Below the pieces are notes generated by a model that was given only the letters and a program-made list of their open reading frames with translations, was not told where the DNA came from and did not search any database. This document shows, one piece after another, positions 1 to 8,396 of a DNA stretch of 64,000 nt; position 1 is the first letter of the stretch, and the number at the start of each line of letters is the position of its first letter. The stretch is from Castellaniella sp049651205 (GTDB taxonomy: Bacteria; Pseudomonadota; Gammaproteobacteria; Burkholderiales; Burkholderiaceae_B). Both the position numbers and the translations under genes were made by a program. The stretch lies in assembly GCF_049651205.1 (NCBI RefSeq), contig NZ_JBASBR010000004.1, positions 437,717 through 501,716 of the forward strand, written 5' to 3'.

Positions 1-471
1 ATGCCGGACGTACGCCATATTGCCGCGTTTTGGTCGATGGCCGACGAGCCCGCCTTGCAGCCCCTGCTGCGGCAATGGGCACAGGACGACTCCCTGACAC
101 TTTCTCTGCCTGTGGTGACTGCCCCGGGGCAAGCGCTGGCGTTTCGCCTCTGGACGCCCGACACCCCGATGCAAGCGGGCGCCTACGGCATCCTCGAGCC
201 TCAGGGCCCTGAGGCCCCCCCACCGGATGTGATGCTGGTACCCACACTGGGGTTCACACGGCAGGGTGACCGCCTTGGCTACGGTGGCGGCTACTACGAC
301 CGCACCCTGGCCGCGCTTGGTGCAGCCGGCCATCGCCCCCGTGCAGCCCTGGGCGTCGCCTGGGCGTGCGGTGATCTTAGCGCCGAAACCTACCAGCCGG
401 CGGCGCATGACGAGCACCTGGACGGCATCCTGACCGACAAGGGTTGGGCGCTAGCGGCACCCAACCTCTAA
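1..471 (+). CDS. 5-formyltetrahydrofolate cyclo-ligase, 5'-truncated by window edge
   Basis: Converts 5-formyl-THF to 5,10-methenyl-THF using ATP, returning folate to the C1 pool in the cytoplasm. The visible 156 residues carry the family hallmark GFTRQGDRLGYGGGYYDR (about residues 84-101), and the C-terminal half matches the fold. Family members are about 190-200 aa and begin with a basic Arg/Lys-rich helix that is absent here, so the ATG at base 1 is probably an internal Met and the true start lies upstream of the window. It ends 3 bp from the stop of convergent metF, which acts on the next folate intermediates. Confidence 0.88.
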   Translation: MPDVRHIAAFWSMADEPALQPLLRQWAQDDSLTLSLPVVTAPGQALAFRLWTPDTPMQAGAYGILEPQGPEAPPPDVMLVPTLGFTRQGDRLGYGGGYYDRTLAALGAAGHRPRAALGVAWACGDLSAETYQPAAHDEHLDGILTDKGWALAAPNL

Positions 472-474
472 CCA

Positions 475-1332
475 TCAGGCCGGCACCCCGAGGTTATCGC
501 AGATCTGCACCACGGCATCGGCATGGTTCAGCGTATAAAAGTGCAGACCAGGTGCACCGTTTTGCAGCAAACGAGCGCACAAATCAGTGATAACGTCGAT
601 GCCAAAGGCCCGGATTGAGGCCTTGTCATCGCCAAAGTCCTGCAGGCGCAAACGGATCCATCGCGGGATTTCTGCACCGCACATGGATGAAAACCGTGCC
701 AGCTGCGTGTAGTTGGTGATCGGCATGATGCCGGGGGTGATGGGGATCGACACCCCTTTGGCCCGGGCCTGATCAACAAAAGCGAAATACGCGTCAGGAT
801 TGAAAAAATACTGGGTAATGGCGCTATCGGCGCCCGCCTGCACTTTGTCTACAAAATGCTGGAGGTCACGTGTGGCGCTTTCTGCCTGCGGGTGCATCTC
901 GGGATATGCTGCGACCTCGATGTGAAACGCATCACCATGGTGCTGGCGCACAAACTGCACCAGCTCGCTGGCATAGTGCAGATCACCGGTGTCTCCACCC
1001 ATGCCAGAGGGGAGATCACCGCGCAGGGCCACTAGACGACGAATCCCGCGGGAGCGATAGTCATTGAGGATGGCATGCAGATCATCGCGTGAGGCGCCGA
1101 TGCACGACAGGTGCGGCGCAACATCACAGCCCAGGTTGCTGAGCATCTGTACGGTATCCACCGTGCCCGTGCGGGTAGACCCTCCCGCCCCGAAAGTGAC
1201 ACTGACGTACGACGGGTTAAGCGCTGCCAGCCGCTTGGCCGAGCGCACCAGACGCTCTTGGGCGGCAATATCCCGCGGGGGGAAGTATTCGAGGCTGACC
1301 TGCGCCGCCTGCGGATTGGAGAGAAGTGGCAT
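475..1332 (-). CDS. metF: 5,10-methylenetetrahydrofolate reductase
   Basis: Flavoenzyme reducing 5,10-methylene-THF to 5-methyl-THF, the methyl donor for methionine synthase. The 285-aa product fits the family (E. coli about 296). The N-terminal SLEYFPPRD contains the catalytic Glu (about residue 15), and the GADSAITQYFFNPDAYF segment is typical of the MTHFR TIM barrel. I chose the ATG at 1332 (MPLLSNPQ) because upstream in-frame sequence overlaps the preceding gene and is non-homologous; no good ribosome binding site is visible. It is last in an ahcY - membrane protein - metF run on the minus strand, which suggests co-expression with SAH recycling. Confidence 0.93.
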   Translation of the reverse strand: MPLLSNPQAAQVSLEYFPPRDIAAQERLVRSAKRLAALNPSYVSVTFGAGGSTRTGTVDTVQMLSNLGCDVAPHLSCIGASRDDLHAILNDYRSRGIRRLVALRGDLPSGMGGDTGDLHYASELVQFVRQHHGDAFHIEVAAYPEMHPQAESATRDLQHFVDKVQAGADSAITQYFFNPDAYFAFVDQARAKGVSIPITPGIMPITNYTQLARFSSMCGAEIPRWIRLRLQDFGDDKASIRAFGIDVITDLCARLLQNGAPGLHFYTLNHADAVVQICDNLGVPA

Positions 1333-1348
1333 AAATTTTTGAAAATGC

Positions 1349-1690
1349 TTAGTGCAGCAGCAAACCTGCCAACAGGCCCGAGACCAGGCTATACACAATG
1401 GCGCCGATCACGGCCCACCAAAAGCCGTCTACCTGAAACCCCTTGAGGATGGAACCGGCCCACCAGAAAACCAGTGCATTGAGCACCAGCAGAAACAGGC
1501 CCAGCGTGACCACCGTAAGAGGCAAGGTCAGCAGCACCAGCAAGGGCTTGACCAAGGTATTGAGCAAGCCCAGCACCAGTGCAGCAATCAGGGCCGACCC
1601 AAAGGATGCCACGGAGATCCCCGGCAGCAAATACGCCACGACCAGCAACGCCACGGCATTCAAGATCCAGACGAGCAAGAGCATAAACAT
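1349..1690 (-). CDS. phage-holin-family (YvlD-like) small membrane protein
   Basis: A 113-aa very hydrophobic protein with about four predicted membrane helices and the pattern seen in PF04020 (phage holin family 4, superfamily IV / YvlD-like) proteins, including GLLNTLVKPLLVLLTLPLTV. The start is supported by AGGAG seven bases upstream of ATG. Despite the name these are widespread chromosomal proteins of unknown role and no phage genes are nearby. It lies between ahcY and metF, a position also seen in related Burkholderiales. Whether it has anything to do with methionine metabolism cannot be told from sequence. Confidence 0.82.
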   Translation of the reverse strand: MFMLLLVWILNAVALLVVAYLLPGISVASFGSALIAALVLGLLNTLVKPLLVLLTLPLTVVTLGLFLLVLNALVFWWAGSILKGFQVDGFWWAVIGAIVYSLVSGLLAGLLLH

Positions 1691-1717
1691 AAGAGATCTC
1701 CTTGGACAAACAAAGGG

Positions 1718-3124
1718 TTAGTAGCGGTAATGATCCGGCTTGAAGGGACCCTGGACAGGCACGCTGATGTAGTCGGCCTGTTTTTGCGACAGGGTGCTGA
1801 GATGCACACCGAGTTTCTTGAGGTGCAGACGGGCCACCTTTTCATCAAGATGCTTGGGCAGCACATACACTTGACCAGTGGCGTAGTGATCGCCACGGGT
1901 GAAGAGCTCGATCTGGGCAATGGTCTGGTTGGTAAACGAGGCTGACATCACAAACGAAGGATGCCCCGTGGCGCAGCCCAGGTTGACCAGACGCCCCTTG
2001 GCCAGCAGGATAACCCGCTTGCCGTCCGGGAAAATGATGTGGTCCACCTGGGGCTTGATCTCTTCCCAGGGCAGGTCTTCTACCGACGCCACATTGATTT
2101 CGCTGTCGAAGTGACCAATATTGCACACAATGGCCTGGTCTTTCATGCGATACAGGTGCTCGCGGTCGATAACGTGATAGTTGCCGGTGGCGGTTACAAA
2201 AATATCCGCTTGCTCGACCACATCCGGATGGTTGAGATCCACCACACGATAGCCTTCCATGGAGGCCTGCAGCGCGCAGATAGGGTCTACCTCGGTAACC
2301 CATACCTGGGCTCGCAAGGCAGCCAGTGCCTGGGCGCAGCCCTTGCCCACATCGCCAAAACCACACACGATGGCAACCTTGCCTGCGACCATCACATCGG
2401 TGGCGCGCTTGATGCCATCCACCAGGGATTCGCGGCAACCGTATAGATTGTCGAACTTGGACTTGGTGACGGAATCATTGACGTTGATGGCGGGGATCTT
2501 GAGCTCGCCACGTTGCGACATCTGATAGAGACGGTGCACGCCGGTGGTGGTTTCTTCGGTAACGCCCTGAATCTGCGCCAGACGGGTGGAATACCAGGTG
2601 GCGTCTTGTGCCAGGCGGGCCTTGATGGCCGCAAACAGCACACGTTCTTCTTCGTTCTCGGGGCTGGCAATTACTGAGGCGTCAGACTCGGCCCGTGCCC
2701 CCAGGTGCAGCAGCAACGTGGCGTCGCCGCCGTCATCCAAAATCATGTTGGCTTGCTCGCCGGGCCAATCAAAAATACGGTGCGTGTATTGCCAGTAGTC
2801 TTCGAGGGATTCTCCCTTGACGGCAAACACGGGCGTACCGCCGGCGGCGATGGCAGCGGCCGCGTGATCCTGGGTAGAAAAAATATTGCACGACGCCCAG
2901 CGGACTTCCGCCCCCAGTGCCTTCAGGGTTTCGATCAGGACAGCCGTCTGGATCGTCATGTGCAGGCTGCCTGCAATGCGCGCACCCTTAAGCGGCTGAG
3001 ATGCGGCGAATTCCTCGCGCGTGGCCATCAGGCCCGGCATTTCGGTTTCGGCAATGGAAAGTTCGCGGCGGCCCCAATCGGCCAGTGCGATGTCGGCAAT
3101 AACGTAGTCTTGTGCAGTGCTCAT
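1718..3124 (-). CDS. ahcY: adenosylhomocysteinase (SAH hydrolase)
   Basis: NAD-dependent hydrolysis of S-adenosylhomocysteine to adenosine and homocysteine in the cytosol, relieving product inhibition of methyltransferases. The 468-aa length is right for the proteobacterial family. The Rossmann motif GFGDVGKGCAQ, the catalytic NDSVTKSKFDN segment and the C-terminal KPDHYRY tail are all present. I chose MSTAQDYVIAD at 3124, preceded by AGGA five bases upstream; the seven-residue in-frame extension lacks homology. A 5' leader of about 160 nt carries an SAH riboswitch, so expression should rise when SAH accumulates. Downstream lie the small membrane protein and metF. Confidence 0.97.
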   Translation of the reverse strand: MSTAQDYVIADIALADWGRRELSIAETEMPGLMATREEFAASQPLKGARIAGSLHMTIQTAVLIETLKALGAEVRWASCNIFSTQDHAAAAIAAGGTPVFAVKGESLEDYWQYTHRIFDWPGEQANMILDDGGDATLLLHLGARAESDASVIASPENEEERVLFAAIKARLAQDATWYSTRLAQIQGVTEETTTGVHRLYQMSQRGELKIPAINVNDSVTKSKFDNLYGCRESLVDGIKRATDVMVAGKVAIVCGFGDVGKGCAQALAALRAQVWVTEVDPICALQASMEGYRVVDLNHPDVVEQADIFVTATGNYHVIDREHLYRMKDQAIVCNIGHFDSEINVASVEDLPWEEIKPQVDHIIFPDGKRVILLAKGRLVNLGCATGHPSFVMSASFTNQTIAQIELFTRGDHYATGQVYVLPKHLDEKVARLHLKKLGVHLSTLSQKQADYISVPVQGPFKPDHYRY

Positions 3125-3189
3125 GGTTGTCCTAAGCCTGCGCAAACCGAGAGGCAGAACCGCCCACCCTTGCCCGCGCAGGGCAACGA

Positions 3190-3276
3190 TGGACGCCGTT
3201 TGTAATGAAGGTTCCTGAGCCTGGCGGCCCGCGATATCAGCCTGTCGGCTGGCGGGCCGGTGCAGCGCCCCTCAGG
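3190..3276 (-). ncRNA. S-adenosylhomocysteine (SAH) riboswitch, ahcY leader
   Basis: Read on the minus strand, the leader has the signature blocks of the SAH riboswitch class: GAGGGGCGCTGCACCGG, then GCCAGGCTCAGG, then AAACGGCGTCC. P1 is formed by CCTGAG (3276-3271) with CTCAGG (3219-3214); an inner helix pairs GGCCCGC (3258-3252) with GCGGGCC (3232-3226), capped by a small AGCC/GGCT hairpin. A further hairpin, TTGCCC/GGGCAA (3186-3170), follows and may be part of the expression platform. Location directly before ahcY is the canonical context, known mainly from beta- and gammaproteobacteria. SAH binding normally turns expression on. Confidence 0.93.
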
Positions 3277-3287
3277 AGAAAGTGGTG

Positions 3288-3293
3288 ATTATA
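3288..3293 (-). promoter_or_regulatory. -10 box of the ahcY promoter
   Basis: A perfect TATAAT on the minus strand lies 12 bp before the first base of riboswitch helix P1. That would place transcription start at about 3281, just ahead of the aptamer. The region 17 bp further upstream (3316-3311, TATCGG) is a poor -35 match, so strength is uncertain. Confidence 0.6.
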
Positions 3294-3346
3294 CCGACAG
3301 GATAACCTTGCCGATACAGCCTGGAAAAACTTCAGGCCATATTGGC

Positions 3347-3553
3347 TTAGCTGCCTGCCTTGCTTTCGCGGATCGCTTTTTCCAGGCGCGCGGTACGCTG
3401 GTCTGCCAAATGGCTGTTGACAACCAAAATGGCATGAATCACGCCGGGAATCCAAAACAGACACGTCAGAAGAATGTTCAGGAGAAATTGCACCGGCTTG
3501 CCGCAAAGCAGAACGGCCACTGGCGGCAGAATGATCGCAAGAAGATAACGCAT
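3347..3553 (-). CDS. YqaE/Pmp3 family small membrane protein
   Basis: A 68-aa protein with two membrane helices. The sequence MRYLLAIILPPVAVLLCGKP followed by LLTCLFWIPGVIHAILVV is the hallmark of the UPF0057/Pmp3/YqaE family, associated with membrane potential and salt or cold stress. Its charged tail (QRTARLEKAIRESKAGS) is longer than in plant and yeast homologues. I chose the ATG at 3553; the 20 residues that could be added upstream are not homologous and no strong Shine-Dalgarno is seen. It sits between ahcY and metK on the same strand, so position alone does not reveal its role. Confidence 0.85.
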   Translation of the reverse strand: MRYLLAIILPPVAVLLCGKPVQFLLNILLTCLFWIPGVIHAILVVNSHLADQRTARLEKAIRESKAGS

Positions 3554-3621
3554 TGAAAACCCAATATTACTGAAAAGGGTGGAGGCAAAAAGCCTCCACC
3601 CGTTGTACGGCAAAACCCAAC

Positions 3622-4785
3622 TTAGGCAGCGGCCTTAAGCGTTTGCACCTTGTCGGTAGCCTCCCAGCTGAACTCGGGCTCGCTGCGGCCAAAGTGGCCA
3701 TAGGCGGCTGATTTTGCGTAGATGGGACGCAGCAGATCGAGCATATTGATGATGCCCTTGGGGCGCAGATCGAAGTGCTCGCGCACCAGACGGGCGATCT
3801 GGTCGTCGGGGATGACGCCCGTGCCTTCGGTGTACACAGTGATATTGATGGGTTCGGCCACACCGATGGCGTAGCTGACCTGCACCTGGCACTGACGCGC
3901 CAGGCCCGCAGCCACGATGTTTTTGGCCACATAGCGCGCGGCATAGGCGGCCGAGCGGTCGACCTTGGAGGGATCTTTGCCGGAGAACGCACCACCGCCG
4001 TGCGGGCAAGCACCACCGTAAGTATCAACGATGATCTTGCGGCCGGTGAGGCCGCAATCGCCTTGCGGGCCGCCAATCACGAATTTGCCCGTAGGATTGA
4101 TCAGGAATTTGGTTTTGTCCGTGAGCAGGCCGTCTGCAAACACCGGACGGATGATGTGTTCGATGGCGGCATCGCGGATGTCTGCCTGGGAAATGTCGGG
4201 ATGATGCTGCGTAGACAGCACCACGGTATCGACCTCGGCCGGCTTGCCATCCAGATAGCGGAAAGTGACCTGGGATTTGGCATCGGGGCGCAGCCAGGGC
4301 AGGCGGCCGTCTTTGCGCAACTCGGCCTGGCGCTGCACGATGCGGTGCGCATACCAGATGGGAGCCGGCATGAGGTCGGGGGTTTCGTCGCAGGCATAGC
4401 CAAACATCAGGCCTTGGTCGCCGGCACCCTGGTTGAGGATTTCTTCGGGGGAGCGATCAACCCCCTGGGCGATATCGGGCGACTGCTTGTCGTAGGCCAC
4501 CAGCACAGCGCAACCTTTGTAGTCGATACCGTACTCGGTGTTGTCGTAGCCGATGCGCCGGATGGTATCGCGTGCCACCTGGATGTAATCGATATTGGCG
4601 CGCGAAGTGATTTCGCCGGCCAATACCACCAAGCCGGTATTGCAAAGGGTTTCTGCAGCGACGCGGGAGTTTGGATCTTGCTCGAGCAATGCGTCGAGGA
4701 TGGCGTCGGAGATTTGATCGGCGACTTTGTCGGGATGACCTTCGGAGACGGACTCGGAAGTAAAGAGAAAATCGTTGTTTGCCAC
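3622..4785 (-). CDS. metK: S-adenosylmethionine synthetase
   Basis: Makes S-adenosylmethionine from methionine and ATP in the cytoplasm. The 387-aa product (family 384-396) has the N-terminal SEGHPDKVADQ ATP motif, GAGDQGLMFGYA, and the GGGAFSGKDPSKVDRS P-loop-like motif. The start is GTG at 4785 (product MANNDFLFTSESVSEG...) with an AGGA eight bases upstream; a 44-codon in-frame extension has no homology to the family. It is divergent from lpxL across about 226 bp. Together with ahcY and metF it makes this end of the window a methyl-cycle cluster. Confidence 0.97.
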   Translation of the reverse strand: MANNDFLFTSESVSEGHPDKVADQISDAILDALLEQDPNSRVAAETLCNTGLVVLAGEITSRANIDYIQVARDTIRRIGYDNTEYGIDYKGCAVLVAYDKQSPDIAQGVDRSPEEILNQGAGDQGLMFGYACDETPDLMPAPIWYAHRIVQRQAELRKDGRLPWLRPDAKSQVTFRYLDGKPAEVDTVVLSTQHHPDISQADIRDAAIEHIIRPVFADGLLTDKTKFLINPTGKFVIGGPQGDCGLTGRKIIVDTYGGACPHGGGAFSGKDPSKVDRSAAYAARYVAKNIVAAGLARQCQVQVSYAIGVAEPINITVYTEGTGVIPDDQIARLVREHFDLRPKGIINMLDLLRPIYAKSAAYGHFGRSEPEFSWEATDKVQTLKAAA

Positions 4786-5011
4786 AGCGATACGTCCTGT
4801 ATGAACACCGGACCGACCGGTGCAAGGTTGAACGGAACGCGTTGCACCTCTGATATCGGGGCGCGACGCTTTAGCGGGTAAAACCACACCGCAAACGGCG
4901 TGGGGATCGCTCCGCAAGTTGTCGGTTAACTCAGCGATCAGATTGATTTTAAGCGAAAATAGCTTTCATTCGCACAAAGCACCCTGCCCGACAGGGATAT
5001 TTCACATCCAT

Positions 5012-5866
5012 ATGTTGCTGTTTCTGGTTCGTTCTCTTGCTATTTTGCCGCTCTCCTGGCTGCAGGCCATCGGGCGTGTGGTGGGTGTCATTGTCTACGC
5101 GTTTCCCGGGCGCTACCGACGTCGGCTGCAGGCTAATGCACGGCGGGCCGGGTACCACTCACCGGCGTTTTTTCGGCAAGCGGCCGCGCAATCCGGTGCG
5201 ATGATCTTCGAAATGCCGAAAATCTGGTGGCGTACCCAACAATGCATGGCCATCACCCACTGCGATGACGCACATATCATCCGGGAGGCGATGGCTGCAG
5301 GTCGCGGCGTGCTGCATCTGACCCCGCACCTGGGTTGCTTCGAGATGACGGCCCGCTACGGCGCCACGTACGGCCCGCTGACTGTGATGTTTCGCCCTTC
5401 GCGCAGCCAACTCCTGGATCCCATCGTCGAATCGGCTCGAGACATGCACAATCTGCGGGCCGTGCCCGCCAGCCGCCAGGGGATACGGGAGTTTGTGCGC
5501 GCACTGCGGCGCGGCGAGTCGGTGGGCATGCTGCCCGATCAGGTGCCACGCGAAGGCGATGGCGTGTGGCTGCCGTTTTTTGGCGACTACGCCCTGACGA
5601 TGACCTTGGCCGCCCGGCTGGCACTGCAAACCAAGGTGGCGGTTATCCTGACGGCAGGCCAGCGCCTGCCCCACGGCAAGGGCTGGCGCATCCACTATCT
5701 GCGTCTGCCCGAGCCCCTGCCCGACACGCCAGAGGCACTCACCTTGCTGATCAACCAGTCGATGGAGACACTCATCCGGCGGTTTCCCGAGCAATATCTC
5801 TGGAGCTACAACCGCTATAAACGTCCGGATGACGCCCCGCCCTATCCGGACGAAGCCCATGGATAA
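5012..5866 (+). CDS. lipid A biosynthesis acyltransferase (LpxL/HtrB family), first of a tandem pair
   Basis: Inner-membrane late acyltransferase that adds a secondary acyl chain to the Kdo-lipid A precursor, using acyl-ACP. The 284-aa protein has an N-terminal membrane anchor (MLLFLVRSLAILPLSWLQAI) and the HX4(D/E) catalytic motif as HLGCFE (His106...Glu111). Alternative upstream starts would add about 31 non-homologous residues. The stop overlaps the start of a second family member by 8 bp, so the two are surely translated together. Tandem lpxL genes are typical of Bordetella relatives. Which acyl chain each adds cannot be predicted from sequence. Confidence 0.9.
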   Translation: MLLFLVRSLAILPLSWLQAIGRVVGVIVYAFPGRYRRRLQANARRAGYHSPAFFRQAAAQSGAMIFEMPKIWWRTQQCMAITHCDDAHIIREAMAAGRGVLHLTPHLGCFEMTARYGATYGPLTVMFRPSRSQLLDPIVESARDMHNLRAVPASRQGIREFVRALRRGESVGMLPDQVPREGDGVWLPFFGDYALTMTLAARLALQTKVAVILTAGQRLPHGKGWRIHYLRLPEPLPDTPEALTLLINQSMETLIRRFPEQYLWSYNRYKRPDDAPPYPDEAHG

Positions 5867-6743
5867 GAAACCTCTGTTGCGGGCGGTTCTGGGATACTTT
5901 GGCCGCTGCCCGGATCGTACCCGCCTGCGTTGGGGCCGCGTACTGGGCTGGCTCGTGCCCCGCTTGCTGAGGTCCCGCGCGCATATCGTGCGGGTAAATC
6001 TGGCGCGCTGTTTTCCTCATCTCACACCTGCCGAGCGCACCCGCATCGAGAAGCGGCATTTCCATTTGCTGGCGCAATCGTTTATTGATCGCGGCCTATG
6101 CTGGTTTGGTAGCGAGCAACGCATCCTGGATACCATCGAGCTGCGGGGCGAACATCACCTGCAAGCGCTGCTGGATCAAGGCCGCCCGGTGTTGATGTTT
6201 GCACCACACTTTGTGGCTCTGGATGCCACCGCCACCCGATTGCAGCTGTTTCTCAAAGAGGCTGCCTCGATGTACACCCGGCAAAGTGATGCCGACGTCG
6301 ATGAAATCGTGCGCCAGGGACGCACGCGTTTCAGCCAGGTGTATTTGGTGGGCCGCCACGAAGGCGTGCGCGGGCTGATTCGCCTGCTGCGCAAAGGTGT
6401 CCCGGTGTACTACCTGCCCGACATGGACTTCGGCCGACAGGGTGCGGCATTTGTGCCTTTTTTTGGCATTCCCACCGCCACTTTGCTATCGGCCAGCCAG
6501 ATTGCCCTCAACTGGGATGCTGCCGTCATCCCTGTCATCAGCCATCTGGATCTCGAGACGGGCCGCTACCAGGCATGGGTTCAGCCGCCGTTACAGGACT
6601 TTCCAGGCAACGATAGCCCGGAAGAGGCCACTGCGCGTTTAAACCGCCTGATCGAAGCACAAATCCTGAAAGACCCGGCCCAATATTACTGGGTGCATCG
6701 ACGCTTTAAAACCCGGCCCGAAGGCGAGGCAGGATTTTACTAA
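5859..6743 (+). CDS. lipid A biosynthesis acyltransferase (LpxL/LpxM family), second of a tandem pair
   Basis: A 294-aa member of the lysophospholipid acyltransferase-like lipid A acyltransferase family. The HX4D motif is HFVALD (His117...Asp122); LPDMDFGRQGAAFVPFFG matches the conserved substrate segment and QYYWVHRRFKTRP is the typical C-terminus. I chose the ATG at 5859 (MDKKPLLRAV), which overlaps the 3' end of the upstream paralogue by 8 bp. The two paralogues are clearly diverged, suggesting different acyl positions or chain lengths. The dapF group begins 80 bp later. Confidence 0.9.
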   Translation: MDKKPLLRAVLGYFGRCPDRTRLRWGRVLGWLVPRLLRSRAHIVRVNLARCFPHLTPAERTRIEKRHFHLLAQSFIDRGLCWFGSEQRILDTIELRGEHHLQALLDQGRPVLMFAPHFVALDATATRLQLFLKEAASMYTRQSDADVDEIVRQGRTRFSQVYLVGRHEGVRGLIRLLRKGVPVYYLPDMDFGRQGAAFVPFFGIPTATLLSASQIALNWDAAVIPVISHLDLETGRYQAWVQPPLQDFPGNDSPEEATARLNRLIEAQILKDPAQYYWVHRRFKTRPEGEAGFY

Positions 6744-6823
6744 GCCACCTTGCGACAAGCCCGCCACCAGCGATTATTTCGATACCCAAATATTTCCACA
6801 CCTATTTGTCGCATAATCTGACC

Positions 6824-7711
6824 ATGATCTGGAACTTCACCAAAATGCAGGGCGCCGGCAACGACTTCGTCGTACTCGACGGCGTGCGGCAAGCCATACA
6901 TCTCACCCCCCAACAAGCCCGGGCGCTGGCCGATCGTCATTTTGGCATCGGCGCAGATCAGATCCTGCTGGTCGAAAACCCGCTCGATCCAGAAGCCGAT
7001 TTTCGCTACCGGATTTTTAATGCCGACGGCAGCGAAGTTGAACACTGCGGCAACGGCGCCCGCTGTTTTGTGCGCTTCGTGCATCAGCAGGGCCTGTCGC
7101 GCCGCAACCCGCTCAAGGCCGAAATCGCCACAGGCCTGATCGTGCTGCACGAGGCCGAGGACGGCCAGGTGTCCGTCGAAATGGGACACACCCGTTTTGC
7201 ACCGTCCGATCTGCCCTTTGATGCCAGCGGCCTGCCCAGCCAAGCAGCCGGCGGAGACACCCTGTACCAACTGGAACCAGGTGCGGGCATCGACCCCGTC
7301 TGGTGCTCGCTGGTGGCCATCTCCAACCCCCACGCTGTGGTTCTGGTGGAGGATGTAGCGACCTATCCGGTTGGCCGTATTGGCCCGGCCATCGAAAGCC
7401 ATCCCCGCTTTGCCCGACGGGTAAATGCCGGTTTCATGCAAATCCTCAATCGTCACCAGATACGCCTGCGTGTCTACGAACGCGGTGCCGGTGAAACCCT
7501 GGCCTGTGGCACAGGGGCCTGTGCCGCGGCAGTGGCCGGCATACGCCGCGGCCTGCTGGATAGCCCTGTGCAGGTGGACACCCGTGGCGGAACACTGCAC
7601 ATCGAATGGGACGGCCAGACGCTGCACATGCGCGGCGCGGCAGTCACAGTCTTTCACGGCCAAGTCGACATCGACCAGCTTCTGGCCACTTTCAACGGAA
7701 CACAGACATGA
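6824..7711 (+). CDS. dapF: diaminopimelate epimerase
   Basis: Converts LL-DAP to meso-DAP for lysine and peptidoglycan synthesis, a cofactor-independent epimerisation by a Cys pair. The 295-aa product has both catalytic cysteines in context: EHCGNGARCF (Cys75) and ETLACGTGACAA (Cys228), plus the KMQGAGNDFVVLDG N-terminus. The start at MIWNFTKMQG (6824) matches the family; a possible CATAAT -10 box lies at 6812-6817. The stop overlaps the next start (ATGA at 7708-7711), giving the widespread dapF-DUF484-xerC operon. Confidence 0.97.
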   Translation: MIWNFTKMQGAGNDFVVLDGVRQAIHLTPQQARALADRHFGIGADQILLVENPLDPEADFRYRIFNADGSEVEHCGNGARCFVRFVHQQGLSRRNPLKAEIATGLIVLHEAEDGQVSVEMGHTRFAPSDLPFDASGLPSQAAGGDTLYQLEPGAGIDPVWCSLVAISNPHAVVLVEDVATYPVGRIGPAIESHPRFARRVNAGFMQILNRHQIRLRVYERGAGETLACGTGACAAAVAGIRRGLLDSPVQVDTRGGTLHIEWDGQTLHMRGAAVTVFHGQVDIDQLLATFNGTQT

Positions 7712-8388
7712 ATCAAGACGCCTTAACCGCTCAGGAAGTAGCCGACTATCTCAGTCAGAACCCGGCGTTCTTTGAAGACCATGCCGATGTTTTTGCTTCT
7801 CTGACGGTGCCACATCCACATCAGGCCCGGGCCATTTCGCTGGGCGAGCGCCAGATTCTTACCCTGCGAGGCCGCGTAAAAGAGCAAGAACAACGGCTCA
7901 TGCAGTTGCTGCATCACGCAGGCGGCAACGAGCGCATCCACCAGGCGCTCATGCAATGGTGCGCCCGCATGCTGGCCGAACCAGACGCGCAGCAAATCCC
8001 CGCCCACATCGTCCGCAGCCTCACTGACCAATTCGATCTCGACGCAATTGCCCTGCGCGTATGGAATCTTCCCGCTTTGACGGACACGGGTCTGGCGCAG
8101 GATGTCAACGATGAGATCCGCCAGCAGGCCGCGGCGCTGCAACAGCCCTACTGCGGCCCGCTCAAAGATCAGGCCGCAGCCGGCTGGCTGGCCACAGAGC
8201 CGGCATCACTGGCCATACTGCCACTGCGTGCGCTCAACCAAGAGCAGCCAGTTGGGCTGCTGGTCATGGGCTCGGCCGATCCGCAGCGCTTCACGACTGA
8301 CATGAGCACCGACTTCCTGCAACTGATCGCCTTGCTGGCAGGCGCTGCACTTGGCCGTTTGGCGGTGGTGGCGCCAGACGTCGCCTGA
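7708..8388 (+). CDS. DUF484 family protein
   Basis: A 226-aa cytoplasmic protein of the DUF484 family (YigA-like), a GAF-related fold of unknown function. It opens with the typical DYLSQNPAFFEDHADVFASLTVPHP, followed by a short coiled segment (LTLRGRVKEQEQRLMQLLHHA) and a GAF-like C-terminal half ending in LQLIALLAGAALGRL. Translation is coupled to dapF through an ATGA overlap and the gene is followed 8 bp later by xerC, the conserved order in beta- and gammaproteobacteria. No catalytic residues are evident. Confidence 0.88.
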   Translation: MNQDALTAQEVADYLSQNPAFFEDHADVFASLTVPHPHQARAISLGERQILTLRGRVKEQEQRLMQLLHHAGGNERIHQALMQWCARMLAEPDAQQIPAHIVRSLTDQFDLDAIALRVWNLPALTDTGLAQDVNDEIRQQAAALQQPYCGPLKDQAAAGWLATEPASLAILPLRALNQEQPVGLLVMGSADPQRFTTDMSTDFLQLIALLAGAALGRLAVVAPDVA

Positions 8389-8396
8389 GCCCCGGG

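Noticed and set aside
1349..1690. Phage-holin name suggesting prophage remnant
   Set aside because: No integrase, lysis or structural genes nearby; the family is widespread on chromosomes.
3775..4881. 368-codon open frame on the plus strand
   Set aside because: It is antisense to metK, follows that gene's codon pattern, and its translation resembles no family.
6751..6813. TGCGACAA ... TTGTCGCA inverted 8-mers before dapF
   Set aside because: Arms are short and 47 bp apart; this is expected by chance and has no second copy.
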